DNA of 64,000 bases, taken from positions 1 through 64,000 of the forward strand of contig CAMBEP010000017.1 of assembly GCA_945865635.1 (NCBI GenBank). The letters run 5' to 3'. Shown in pieces: positions 27,917 through 36,572 of the stretch. A program made the translations under genes and the position numbers. Each line of letters begins with the position of its first letter. Position 1 is the first letter of the stretch. Under the pieces are notes generated by a model, which was not told where the DNA came from, made no database searches, and was given only the letters and a program-made list of their open reading frames with translations. The stretch is from Candidatus Kuenenia stuttgartensis. Its GTDB lineage: Bacteria > Planctomycetota > Planctomycetia > Isosphaerales > Isosphaeraceae.

Positions 27917-29233
27917 ATGTCATTCACCCTGCCTCGGATCGCCAAAGTTCGTCAAAATCAGCCCAGACCAAGTGTTAAGGATATCGCGGGAACAGTTCGT
28001 CGGCTGATTCATGAAAGTCGGATCAGCCAACGAGTGCCTAGTGGCGGTCGTATTGCTGTGGGCGTGGGGAGTCGTGGAATTCACTGCATTCAGGTTGTGG
28101 CACGGGCCACAGTCGATGCTCTTAAAGAGCTTGGCTATAAACCGTTTATCAAGGCTGCGATGGGCTCACATGGCGGGGCCACCGAGGCAGGGCAGCTTGA
28201 ACTTCTTTCTGCGTATGGTATTACACCCGAAAAAATGGGTGTCGAAGTTCGAGCCAGCATGGAAACACTGGAAGTTGGGACAAGCCATATCGGCTTACCG
28301 ATATACTTTGATAAAGAGGCTCACGAAGCCGATGGAATTGTCTGTTTGAACAGGATCAAGCCACACACTGATTTTCGAGCAGATTTTGAATCCGGTATTC
28401 TGAAAATGATGGTCATCGGTTTTGGTAAACAGCGTGGTGCCGAACAAATTCATAAACTTGGGCTACGCGGAATGAAGGAAGTACTCCCTTCCGTGGGCAG
28501 TTTCCTTCTGCAAAATACAAAGTTTGCACTTGGATTGGCGATTCTGGAGAATGTGGATGATTACCCGGCAGAAATTGTAGCCCTTGAACCGGAAGAAGTT
28601 CTGGAAATCGAACCTAAACTCTTAAATAAGGTTCGTGAGCTCATGGGCCGATTGCCATTCGACCAAATCGATGTTTTGGTTGTAGGCGAAATTGGCAAAA
28701 ATTACTCAGGTGCCGGGATGGATCCAAATGTGATCGGACGCCTGATGGTCGAAACCCAACCCGACTTTGAACGTCCACTTGTCACCCGGTTGGTCATTTT
28801 GGATGTTTCCGATGAGAGCCACGGCAATGTTGTTGGTGTGGGATTTGCAGACCTTGCAACGCATCGGATCGTAGAGAAGATGGATCCCGTCCCGTTTCGA
28901 ATCAACGTAATTACAAGTTGTTTCCTCGAACGCGCCCGTATGCCAATTACTCTGCCCACAGACCAGGAAGTCCTTGAAGTCTCTGTTCAAACTTCTTGGA
29001 GGCTCACACCTGACCAGGTCCGAATGGTGATCATCCCGAATAGCTTAGAGCTAAATACAATTTATGTTTCCGAAGCCATGAGGGCCGATGTCGAAGCGGG
29101 CCCCTACCTGAGTCTTGAGAGCGGTTTTGAGCCTATTCCAATCGATTCTGAAGGCTTTCTTAACCAAGAAAAGATGTTTCCTGAAAGTGTCAGGGGCAGG
29201 CGCTGCGCAGTTTTTGCAGGGCATCAGTCATGA
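27917..29233 (+). CDS. LarA N-terminal-domain-like protein (DUF2088 type)
   Basis: A 438-residue protein resembling the N-terminal part of nickel-pincer lactate racemase (LarA/DUF2088). Candidate active-site positions are His85 in AMGSHGGAT, His150 in RIKPHTDF and Lys163 in GILKMMVIG, matching the order of the two histidines and the pincer lysine of LarA. No larB, larC or larE cofactor genes are nearby. The first of three tightly coupled genes: its stop overlaps the HAD gene start (ATGA), and that overlaps the Nudix gene. ATG 27917 is preferred over TTG 27836. Whether it carries the nickel cofactor or acts on lactate is not known. Confidence 0.75.
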   Translation: MSFTLPRIAKVRQNQPRPSVKDIAGTVRRLIHESRISQRVPSGGRIAVGVGSRGIHCIQVVARATVDALKELGYKPFIKAAMGSHGGATEAGQLELLSAYGITPEKMGVEVRASMETLEVGTSHIGLPIYFDKEAHEADGIVCLNRIKPHTDFRADFESGILKMMVIGFGKQRGAEQIHKLGLRGMKEVLPSVGSFLLQNTKFALGLAILENVDDYPAEIVALEPEEVLEIEPKLLNKVRELMGRLPFDQIDVLVVGEIGKNYSGAGMDPNVIGRLMVETQPDFERPLVTRLVILDVSDESHGNVVGVGFADLATHRIVEKMDPVPFRINVITSCFLERARMPITLPTDQEVLEVSVQTSWRLTPDQVRMVIIPNSLELNTIYVSEAMRADVEAGPYLSLESGFEPIPIDSEGFLNQEKMFPESVRGRRCAVFAGHQS

Positions 29234-30117
29234 GCCAAACTTGTCTAGGGCAGCCAATTCCCAAAGCGTCGATTCGGCTTTTGGCACTGGATGTGGACGG
29301 CACCATTCTGGGCCCCTCAGGTCAGATCGATCCCTTGATTATGTCGTCTTTGCATCAAGCTATGGATTCGGGGATTCGGATTGTTCTATGCACTGGGCGG
29401 CGGTTTCGTAGAGCCAGTGCAATTGCTGCAAAAATCGGTCTTGATTCACCAATGGTATGTAATTCAGGTGCCTTGGTGAAATGTCCGTCAACAAATAAAA
29501 CTTTTTGGCGAGCGGATCATGAGCCGGAAAATGCGCAACAGATTATAGAAATCTTTGACCGTCTAAAACGTCCGATTTTGAGTTTTCTGGATCTATCCTT
29601 GAATGACCCGGACTTCATCACTTCAAAATATCCGTCTGGATGTCATCTGTTCGACCAATATCTGGATGAAAATCAGGGGCTTGGTCAAATCGATCCGCAC
29701 TGGCGGCAAAGTGAATCTGTTTTTAATGGCCATTTTCACCTCTGTGCAGCCGGTTCGCACGACGAAATGTTGAATGTCGAACAGGAGCTTGAGCGGCTAA
29801 GACCTGGAGCTTATCAAATTTTTGTGCAGAAAAGCCCAAACTATCAAGCCTGGATGTGTGAGGTTCTGCGACGAGACGCAAATAAATGGACGGCATTAAA
29901 AACTATCGCCGACGATTGGGGCATTGCCGGGCACGAAATATGTGCTGTTGGCGACGACGCGAACGATATTCCAATGATCCTTCAAGCAGGCTGGGGAGTC
30001 GCAATGGGCCATTCTGCTGAGTTTGTCAAAAAAAACGCCGACTGGATTGCACCCGATAATGCTCATCACGGAGTGGCCGATGTGGTTCGAATTCTTCTTG
30101 AAAGGCAGCAAAGATGA
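29230..30117 (+). CDS. HAD-superfamily (Cof-type) hydrolase
   Basis: A 295-residue Cof-like HAD phosphatase. Motif I is LALDVDGTI with nucleophile Asp21 and Asp23. Motif II is near LCTGRR. Motif III Lys lies in NKWTALKTIADD, and motif IV is AVGDDANDIPM. A C2-type cap lies between about 85 and 200. Such enzymes remove phosphate from sugar phosphates or other small metabolites, often with broad range. It overlaps its neighbours on both sides by 4 bases, so it is made with the LarA-like and Nudix proteins. Confidence 0.9.
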   Translation: MSQTCLGQPIPKASIRLLALDVDGTILGPSGQIDPLIMSSLHQAMDSGIRIVLCTGRRFRRASAIAAKIGLDSPMVCNSGALVKCPSTNKTFWRADHEPENAQQIIEIFDRLKRPILSFLDLSLNDPDFITSKYPSGCHLFDQYLDENQGLGQIDPHWRQSESVFNGHFHLCAAGSHDEMLNVEQELERLRPGAYQIFVQKSPNYQAWMCEVLRRDANKWTALKTIADDWGIAGHEICAVGDDANDIPMILQAGWGVAMGHSAEFVKKNADWIAPDNAHHGVADVVRILLERQQR

Positions 30118-30731
30118 ACTTGGAATCGACGAATTCGCCTGAGGGCTGGCCTGAAAAATGTGCGCCGAGTTGGGCTTTTGAGCCAGGGCATGATCAATCA
30201 CTGCTTGATACATGGCTTTTTAAGTTGCGGAAGGAGCGTTATAAATCCAGATTGTCAAGCAAAGAACATGATTTTTTTGTCGCTGAAATTGCCGATGCTG
30301 TTCATGTGATTGCAACCGACCCAGAGGGGCAGGTTCTCATGGTGCGACAGTTTCGGGTCGGATCCCGTACCGATAGTCTGGAAACTCCAGGTGGACTGAT
30401 CGACCCAGGTGAAGATGCAATCACAGCCGCACATCGGGAATTATTGGAAGAGACTGGATATAAAGGTTTCAATCCAAGACTGTTAGGCGCTTTCTGGTCG
30501 CTTCCGAGTCTGGGAACGAGCCGGATTTGGACGGTGGTTTTGGAAAATGTAATCAAGGTTGCGGAGCCTCACGGTGACCCGACTGAAGAGTTGCAATTGG
30601 AATGGGTTCCAAAACAGGATGTCATTAAACATATCGCGAGCGGTGAAATTCATCACGGTTGTGTAATTTGCGGGTTATTTCTCTGGCTTAATAGAATTCA
30701 ACTCCCTATGGGCACGTCAGTGCAGAATTGA
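30114..30731 (+). CDS. Nudix hydrolase, ADP-ribose-pyrophosphatase-like
   Basis: A 205-residue Nudix enzyme. The Nudix box is complete: Gly94, Glu100, then REL-LEETGY at 108-116, giving GX5EX7REUXEEXGU. The preceding FRVGSRTDSLETPGG is typical of the ADP-ribose/NDP-sugar subgroup. It hydrolyses nucleoside diphosphate-linked compounds, probably ADP-ribose or an NDP-sugar. The start ATG 30114 overlaps the HAD gene stop by 4 bases. Last gene of the three-gene unit. Confidence 0.92.
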   Translation: MNLESTNSPEGWPEKCAPSWAFEPGHDQSLLDTWLFKLRKERYKSRLSSKEHDFFVAEIADAVHVIATDPEGQVLMVRQFRVGSRTDSLETPGGLIDPGEDAITAAHRELLEETGYKGFNPRLLGAFWSLPSLGTSRIWTVVLENVIKVAEPHGDPTEELQLEWVPKQDVIKHIASGEIHHGCVICGLFLWLNRIQLPMGTSVQN

Positions 30732-30766
30732 ATCTCATCCCATACTTGAAGAAGAGCTAAGCCTGA

Positions 30767-32506
30767 TCATTCGGTTTCATCACCTTTTGGTGGCCAGATA
30801 TCCGGCGCCATCCGCAACCATTCCGGACGTTTTTCTGGTTCAAGGGCAAGCAACTCCCCCAAAGTTCGTCGAATTTCTGAAGGATCTGCCAAAAACTTGC
30901 TTTTCTTCGGTAAGTCCATCATATTAACAGCATCATAAACTTTGGGGATTTCAGGGAGCTGGATTCTTCCTAAAGCTGCGGAAATATCTAGAAGGCCCCA
31001 GCCCTTGCCTTTGGCAACCTTTTCCGCATCCTGTAACCTTGCCAGGTGGCGGTATTGACGCTTCGCACGTTCATCCCAGATATAGTTGGCACGAAGCCGT
31101 TTCATTTCTGGTGTTGGTGCAATTCGCTGGTCAATTTCGAACGGAATCTGCCGAGGCGTCGCTTCCAGGAGTTGCCGGTCAACTTCTGCCTGGTTCAATG
31201 TCATCATCGTCAGAATTAGTGAAACCACGAATAGGAAACCACCATGGGTAATCCAGATTTTACCGATTGTAGATCGCTCAAATCTTACTGTTCCTATCCC
31301 TACGGATGACTGAGCCCAGCCAGATAAAAATATTACCCAGCCGATTTGCGGGATGGAGTCATACCAATTTACCAATCCTTTGAGGTTGTCCCAAGAAAAA
31401 TATCCACGAAATGACCATTCTACCCAGTATGCCGAAATGCAAAGTGCAGCACCAGTCCACTCGAGTGTTGTAATGGGTTTTTCATTTCGTACATGCCAAA
31501 TAAACCATGATACTGCTAAAGCTAGTGTTAACAGGATGGCCTGAGTGTTGCTAGTACTGGTATGGATTCCAAGATTGCCAAGTACGAGGGTTTCGATGAT
31601 GGAATGGCAGGTGTGTGAAATGCCTTGAATAATATCCAGGGCCTCTTTTGTGCTTCGGCCATGAAAAGAAATTGTAGGATCGATTTCATTGCCACTGATG
31701 GCTAAAGATGCGATGACTGCTATCAAGGTGGCAAGAAATGGAATGAGGGCTAATAATCGTTTTCTGCCAGATGTTACTGCCAGAATATAGATGGCTGTAA
31801 TAGGGCCAGACGCATGGCCAATTGTCCAAAATCCTCCTGCAATCCAGCAGCAGATGATCACCGGTATCCAAAACCAGTTCCATTTACGTCTTAATGATTC
31901 TTGAGCAAATATGAGGGCGTTTAAAACAAAAAGGCCTGCCCATAGTGTCTGGCCAGCGGAATACCACATGGTTGAAGTGCGCTGGATCGATGTAATTCCA
32001 ACAAGTACCGATGCGCAATATCCAATGGTCATGCTCTGTGATTCATGGGCTACAAAATGACCAACTTGAAGCATTACAAGAACCAATGCAAGGTAACTGA
32101 CAAATTTCATCACATTTGGTAAATGGATAAGGTCGCCCGCAAGTTGGGTGACACACCAGTTTAGAATTCGCCAAGACGGACAAATATGCGTGTTATGAGG
32201 TACCAGAAGGTTCTCTAAAGTACGAGGCCAAGTGCGGGATGATCCAATATAGGCAAAATCGTCGGAGTGTAGCCTGTAATTTAAATTTTGATGGACTATT
32301 GTAGAAACTCTTGCCTCGGGCAGCACCCATGCAGGTAGTCTTGCTAACCCAAAAAGCCAGCAAGGCAGTACTAATATTAATGCCATAAACAAGATGTGCA
32401 CGAATAATCCCTGCGGCTTGGATAACCACGGTTTAACGCGAATCCAAATTCTCTGGCAATCACGATGTTTGACGAGCACTGGTGAGGTTTGGATTTCTGG
32501 TTTCAT
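30767..32506 (-). CDS. Polytopic membrane protein, GT-C-like
   Basis: A 579-residue protein with about 10-11 hydrophobic helices. The first large loop has LHSDDFAYIGSSRTWPRTLE and later NTHICPSWRILNW. An acidic pair in the first outer loop is the hallmark of GT-C glycosyltransferases that use lipid-linked sugars. The C-terminal 110 residues are soluble and charged. The start ATG overlaps the sulfatase stop by 4 bases (ATGA), so the two are translated together. Assignment to GT-C is inference from topology and the DD position; a generic membrane protein is the fallback. Confidence 0.68.
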   Translation of the reverse strand: MKPEIQTSPVLVKHRDCQRIWIRVKPWLSKPQGLFVHILFMALILVLPCWLFGLARLPAWVLPEARVSTIVHQNLNYRLHSDDFAYIGSSRTWPRTLENLLVPHNTHICPSWRILNWCVTQLAGDLIHLPNVMKFVSYLALVLVMLQVGHFVAHESQSMTIGYCASVLVGITSIQRTSTMWYSAGQTLWAGLFVLNALIFAQESLRRKWNWFWIPVIICCWIAGGFWTIGHASGPITAIYILAVTSGRKRLLALIPFLATLIAVIASLAISGNEIDPTISFHGRSTKEALDIIQGISHTCHSIIETLVLGNLGIHTSTSNTQAILLTLALAVSWFIWHVRNEKPITTLEWTGAALCISAYWVEWSFRGYFSWDNLKGLVNWYDSIPQIGWVIFLSGWAQSSVGIGTVRFERSTIGKIWITHGGFLFVVSLILTMMTLNQAEVDRQLLEATPRQIPFEIDQRIAPTPEMKRLRANYIWDERAKRQYRHLARLQDAEKVAKGKGWGLLDISAALGRIQLPEIPKVYDAVNMMDLPKKSKFLADPSEIRRTLGELLALEPEKRPEWLRMAPDIWPPKGDETE

Positions 32507-34053
32507 TTTTGAGTTGCTGATTTGTATTCTGGGCGACTATGGTCTGATTCGCGAATTCCTAAAAGTCGAGACTTCATTTCCGCGACCTTTTCAGGATAGA
32601 ACTTGGCCAGGTTCTTGGTCTCGCCCGGATCTTTCGAAAGGTCATAAAGCTGATCGTCATTAGAATTGCCAAGCTCAGTGCCGGTTGCTGGATTAAATGG
32701 CCTGCCTTTACTGGCTGGAATGAATTTGAAATGCCCTACCCGAAGCGATCTAAGTGACGCATCTTCAACAAGATGGTCTCGGCCATGCTGGGATCGGCCC
32801 AGAAGTGCATCCAGTACATCAAAACTGTCAGGTCCAATATTCTCTTCGAGTTTCTGCCCCGTCAGACGTGCAAAAGTTGCAGGAAAATCAATTTGGCAAA
32901 TCAATGCTTCAGATGTTGTTCCAGGTTTGATTCTGGCAGGCCAGCGCACAAGCAGGGGAACCCTTGTGCCACCTTCGAAATTGCTGTACTTGCCGCCCCT
33001 GAATGGGCCAGCAGGTCGGTGCGAACCGATTTTGGCCACAGCATCGTCCTGGTAGCCATCGTCAACGACAGGCCCATTATCGCTTGAGAATATGACCATG
33101 CTCTGATCTGTCAAGTTTAATTGGTCGAGTTGATCGAGAATCTGGCCAACACACCAGTCAAGTTGAACAATGGCATCGCCACGCGGGCCCATTTCTGTTT
33201 TCCCAGAAAATCGAGGATGTGACACCCTTGGAACATGAATATCGTGGCTGGAAAAATACAGGAAAAACTGTCTTTTCTGATTCTTTTCAATAAAGCTTTT
33301 GGCTTTGGCTGTAATGACATCAGCCATCGATTCATCGTCCCAGAGAGCAGATTTCCCGCCACTCATATAACCAATCCGACTGATTCCATTCACAATACTC
33401 ATGTCATGGCCATGACTCGGCTTGGTACGGAAGAGTAAGTCAGGCCTCGATTTACCGGTTGGACTGTTGTCCAATGGCTTGTCAAAACTGACTTTGATTG
33501 GGTCGTTCTGATCAAGGCCAGCCACTTTCTCATTTTCTATATAAACGCATGGAACCCGGTCGCCTGTGGCAGGAATCACGAAATGTTCGTCAAATCCCAA
33601 ATCTTTTGGACCAGGTTTGATAGGGCCATTCCAGCTCATTCCTGGTCTGCCAAGGCCTAAATGCCATTTGCCAACATAACCGGTTCTATAATCTGATTTT
33701 TGAAGGATTGACGCTAGAGTCGTTCGACCCGGTTCAATAATCATGGATGCATCACCAGTGGCCACGCCCGTACCTTTGCGTCTCCAGGCGTATTCGCCTG
33801 TAAGTAATGCATATCGTGAAGGTGTACAGGTGGCCGATGCGGAATGTCCGTCTGTATGGCGGAGCCCTTCCTTGGCGAGTCGGTCGAGGTTAGGCGTGCT
33901 CACAGATTTTGCACCATAACAGGTCAGGTCGCCGTAACCGATGTCGTCCGCATAGATGAATATGATATTGGGCGAATCAGCCAAAAGATCTGTAAATGGA
34001 GAGGCAATAGTGAAGAGGGCTATTGCAATCACCAGGAAAGGATTTTGCTTCAT
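32503..34053 (-). CDS. Secreted sulfatase (formylglycine type)
   Basis: Exported S1-family sulfatase of 516 residues that should remove sulfate esters from carbohydrates or similar compounds. A signal peptide (about 1-24) precedes SPNIIFIYADDIGYGDL, where Asp36-Asp37 bind calcium. The modified cysteine is Cys76 in CTPSR, the CXPSR motif converted to formylglycine. Further ligands are in KWHLGLG and FSSDNGP. ATG 34053 is chosen over TTG 34080. It sits between two membrane-protein genes in one operon. Substrate cannot be told from sequence; planctomycetes carry many such genes. A formylglycine-generating enzyme is not in the window. Confidence 0.94.
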   Translation of the reverse strand: MKQNPFLVIAIALFTIASPFTDLLADSPNIIFIYADDIGYGDLTCYGAKSVSTPNLDRLAKEGLRHTDGHSASATCTPSRYALLTGEYAWRRKGTGVATGDASMIIEPGRTTLASILQKSDYRTGYVGKWHLGLGRPGMSWNGPIKPGPKDLGFDEHFVIPATGDRVPCVYIENEKVAGLDQNDPIKVSFDKPLDNSPTGKSRPDLLFRTKPSHGHDMSIVNGISRIGYMSGGKSALWDDESMADVITAKAKSFIEKNQKRQFFLYFSSHDIHVPRVSHPRFSGKTEMGPRGDAIVQLDWCVGQILDQLDQLNLTDQSMVIFSSDNGPVVDDGYQDDAVAKIGSHRPAGPFRGGKYSNFEGGTRVPLLVRWPARIKPGTTSEALICQIDFPATFARLTGQKLEENIGPDSFDVLDALLGRSQHGRDHLVEDASLRSLRVGHFKFIPASKGRPFNPATGTELGNSNDDQLYDLSKDPGETKNLAKFYPEKVAEMKSRLLGIRESDHSRPEYKSATQK

Positions 34054-34098
34054 GACAATCTGCCTTTGAATTTGAGTCAATTATTCGAGTCCTCTGAT

Positions 34099-35193
34099 TT
34101 AGATGCGGCCAGCAAATTCGCCTTCAGGTTTTCCAGGCCAGTACACTTCTGTCGGTGCAATTCCGTCGACCCTATTGCGGAGAGTCAGATAAATTGCGGC
34201 TGGAAATACGAATGCAAAACCGATTGGCCAACTGGCCGCCAGATGCGTTATGATTGAAATCCAAGTCGAAAACGCATTTGAAGAAATCTCGGGCATTGTC
34301 CATGGTGCAGGCAGTTTTGAAAACCATTTGAATTCAAAAGGTCTAGCCGTCAATCGGGAATCATGAAAGCTGGAAGATAGAATGCAAATCAATGCCCAGC
34401 TCACTGCCTGGATTGAAGCATAACCAATCGCCTGCATCAGGATACCCACTTTTAAAGTGAGTGCCCAACTCACAGGAGCTTGAAACAAGTAGCATTGTGA
34501 ACGGCTCAGCGCGTCGAACATGTCGTCGCCTTCTGTCACAGCAGCTCCCATGATCATTGGCCATCCGAAAATGCAACTTAAAAGTGTCATCAATAATGTC
34601 ACTGCAGGGATCAATGACAGAGGCAGCATGATCCAAGCTGCAATTGGGCCTACATATGGTATTTTTGTAACCAAACCCATCAGCAGGACAATGGTTGACA
34701 TGATGATGATCAGGCAGATCGGCATGCAGATGGCGCCTAAAATTGTAATTCGTTGTTGAACGACATAACGAATTGAAGATCGGACCCCAGGAATTGGAAC
34801 GTCTGCAATTCGTGTGACGGCAATCCGACAAATCGCAGATCCTATCAAGCCCCAGATGGATAATGTCACAATAATTCCAAGTATTGCCAGCAAGATATCG
34901 TGAAAATCGTGGGCTTCGGTCAAATTTAAAAACGGTGCTGCCAGCCCAAGCGGCCCTACCCAGGCTTTGTCGACAAATTCGTGAAGGCTGGAAGGTAGCA
35001 TGGCAATAAGTTCTGATGACCACCTTTGAGCGACCGCATGGCGATTTAGCCCGATCAAGGCTGTTGCAAAATTGTCGGCTATAAGACCTATGGCCAGAAG
35101 AATCCAGACCCTTGCTAACAAGGTGGCCCGAATGGCACTTGTAGTAAGTGCGATTGCCAGTATCATGATGGATCGTTCGGATTTAAGTTTCAT
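34099..35193 (-). CDS. Polytopic membrane protein of unknown function
   Basis: A 364-residue protein with about 6-8 hydrophobic segments. It contains a GDDMFDALSRSQCYLF loop and a final VYWPGKPEGEF tail, a look shared by unnamed planctomycete membrane proteins. It is the first gene of the minus-strand unit with the sulfatase 45 bases downstream. No transporter or enzyme motif is recognised. Confidence 0.72.
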   Translation of the reverse strand: MKLKSERSIMILAIALTTSAIRATLLARVWILLAIGLIADNFATALIGLNRHAVAQRWSSELIAMLPSSLHEFVDKAWVGPLGLAAPFLNLTEAHDFHDILLAILGIIVTLSIWGLIGSAICRIAVTRIADVPIPGVRSSIRYVVQQRITILGAICMPICLIIIMSTIVLLMGLVTKIPYVGPIAAWIMLPLSLIPAVTLLMTLLSCIFGWPMIMGAAVTEGDDMFDALSRSQCYLFQAPVSWALTLKVGILMQAIGYASIQAVSWALICILSSSFHDSRLTARPFEFKWFSKLPAPWTMPEISSNAFSTWISIITHLAASWPIGFAFVFPAAIYLTLRNRVDGIAPTEVYWPGKPEGEFAGRI

Positions 35194-35256
35194 TTTTCTT
35201 GAATCTTCTGAGTTCTGGTCATGATAAGGTTCATTTAGGAATTGTCGTGTCTGAAT

Positions 35257-36267
35257 TCAATGTACATAGCATTCAAGAAGTTGTAATGTCCGATTTCCCA
35301 AAGGTTTCACATCAACCTGGCCCGCAGCGGCCGGCAAGAGCAGAGTGCAGCCAGTGGCGGCTTCAACCAATGAGCCATTCTGGTTGGAAACCATGGCCTT
35401 GCCGTCTGTTATGATTAAAATGGTGAATCGGGATTGATCCGCAAATCCAAGCTTCGATTGCGCATTCAAATGCCATTTGCCGATCTCAAAAAACGGGCAT
35501 TGTATGAGTTTTTCGTGCCTGTTCAGAATTGAATCGGAAGTAATCCACTGGGGAATCGCAGGCTCTACTGGCCCTCGATCAAAGTCAGTGGCTTCTAGAG
35601 CTTCGGTTAAATGAAGCTGGCGAGGTTTACCATCTGTGCCAATCCGGCCCCAGTCATCAACCCGAAAGGTAGCGTCCGACATTTGCTGAATCTCTGCAAG
35701 CACGATACCAGCTCCGATGGCATGGACAGTTCCTGCAGGAATCATGATGCAGTCGCCTGGTTTTGGTTCGAAGCTGTGGACCAGTTCTGATACGCAATTG
35801 GCTTGAAGTGCATTCTGGAACGATTGGCGATTCACACCGGTTTTGAGGCCTGCATAGATCCGGCTGCCGGGCTCTGTGTGAAGCACAATCCAAGCTTCAT
35901 TCTTACCATTGTCGTTAACAAGCTTTTGTGCCAAAGCATCGTCAGGATGAACCTGAATCGAGAGAACTTGATGGGCATCGAGAAATTTGATCAAAAGCGG
36001 AAACTGGTGGAATCGATCTGATAAGGCTATTCCCAGAAGCTCTTTGGGATACCTTGTGACAAGCTCGTGGATAGTACAGCCAGCCTGTTGGGCGGGATGT
36101 ATGACCACAGACTGGCCGTTGGCATGGTCGGCAATTTCCCAACTCTCGGCATAATTGTTGTCTGGGCCAATTTGCTTTCCGAGAAGCGAGCCGAGTCGCC
36201 GGCCTCCCCAAAGAATCTGCTTCAAAATCGGATCGAAAATTATTGGAGAATCAAGCAGATTTTTCAT
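35257..36267 (-). CDS. manA: Mannose-6-phosphate isomerase, class I
   Basis: Zinc enzyme interconverting mannose-6-phosphate and fructose-6-phosphate, feeding GDP-mannose synthesis. The 336-residue cupin protein shows the metal ligands Gln105 and His107 (IQVHPDD), Glu124 (GKNEAW) and His182 (AGTVHAIG). The conserved DATFRVDDWGR region is also present. It resembles the short bacterial class I type (ManA/Pmi of about 320-330 residues). It is transcribed alone, with the DUF1549 gene diverging upstream. Confidence 0.93.
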   Translation of the reverse strand: MKNLLDSPIIFDPILKQILWGGRRLGSLLGKQIGPDNNYAESWEIADHANGQSVVIHPAQQAGCTIHELVTRYPKELLGIALSDRFHQFPLLIKFLDAHQVLSIQVHPDDALAQKLVNDNGKNEAWIVLHTEPGSRIYAGLKTGVNRQSFQNALQANCVSELVHSFEPKPGDCIMIPAGTVHAIGAGIVLAEIQQMSDATFRVDDWGRIGTDGKPRQLHLTEALEATDFDRGPVEPAIPQWITSDSILNRHEKLIQCPFFEIGKWHLNAQSKLGFADQSRFTILIITDGKAMVSNQNGSLVEAATGCTLLLPAAAGQVDVKPLGNRTLQLLECYVH

Positions 36268-36572
36268 GGAGAGTTTTGTGGATGGAGATCCGAATGATTC
36301 AAGACCAGATTGTTCAGAGATATCCTAACAGGACGGATCGCCAGACGCCAGAACTTAAATCCCAATGGACATGTTGACGTAGTCTTGCGGATCGTGAATA
36401 ATCCTTGTGTCCTCTGACCAAGAATCGTAGTTTGAGATCCAGACCTAACAACTTAGGTTGTCGTCGATACCCTCCGATAGATCAAGGTCCTGACCAAGCC
36501 AGATTCGATCGTGAAATCCTGAAACACTCTTCTAAATGATCGTCCGGTATATCACTGAAGGAGATTGCTCGC
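36268..36572. other. Divergent intergenic region manA / DUF1549 gene
   Basis: No coding frame stands out. A perfect 6-bp inverted repeat, ACCTAA-CAAC-TTAGGT, lies at 36443-36458 and could be an operator or small hairpin. GAAGGAGA at 36558 is the ribosome site of the next gene. Confidence 0.4.

Noticed and set aside
36443-36458. 6-bp inverted repeat as an operator
   Set aside because: Perfect but short, found once, and no regulator gene is nearby. Mentioned only in the intergenic note.
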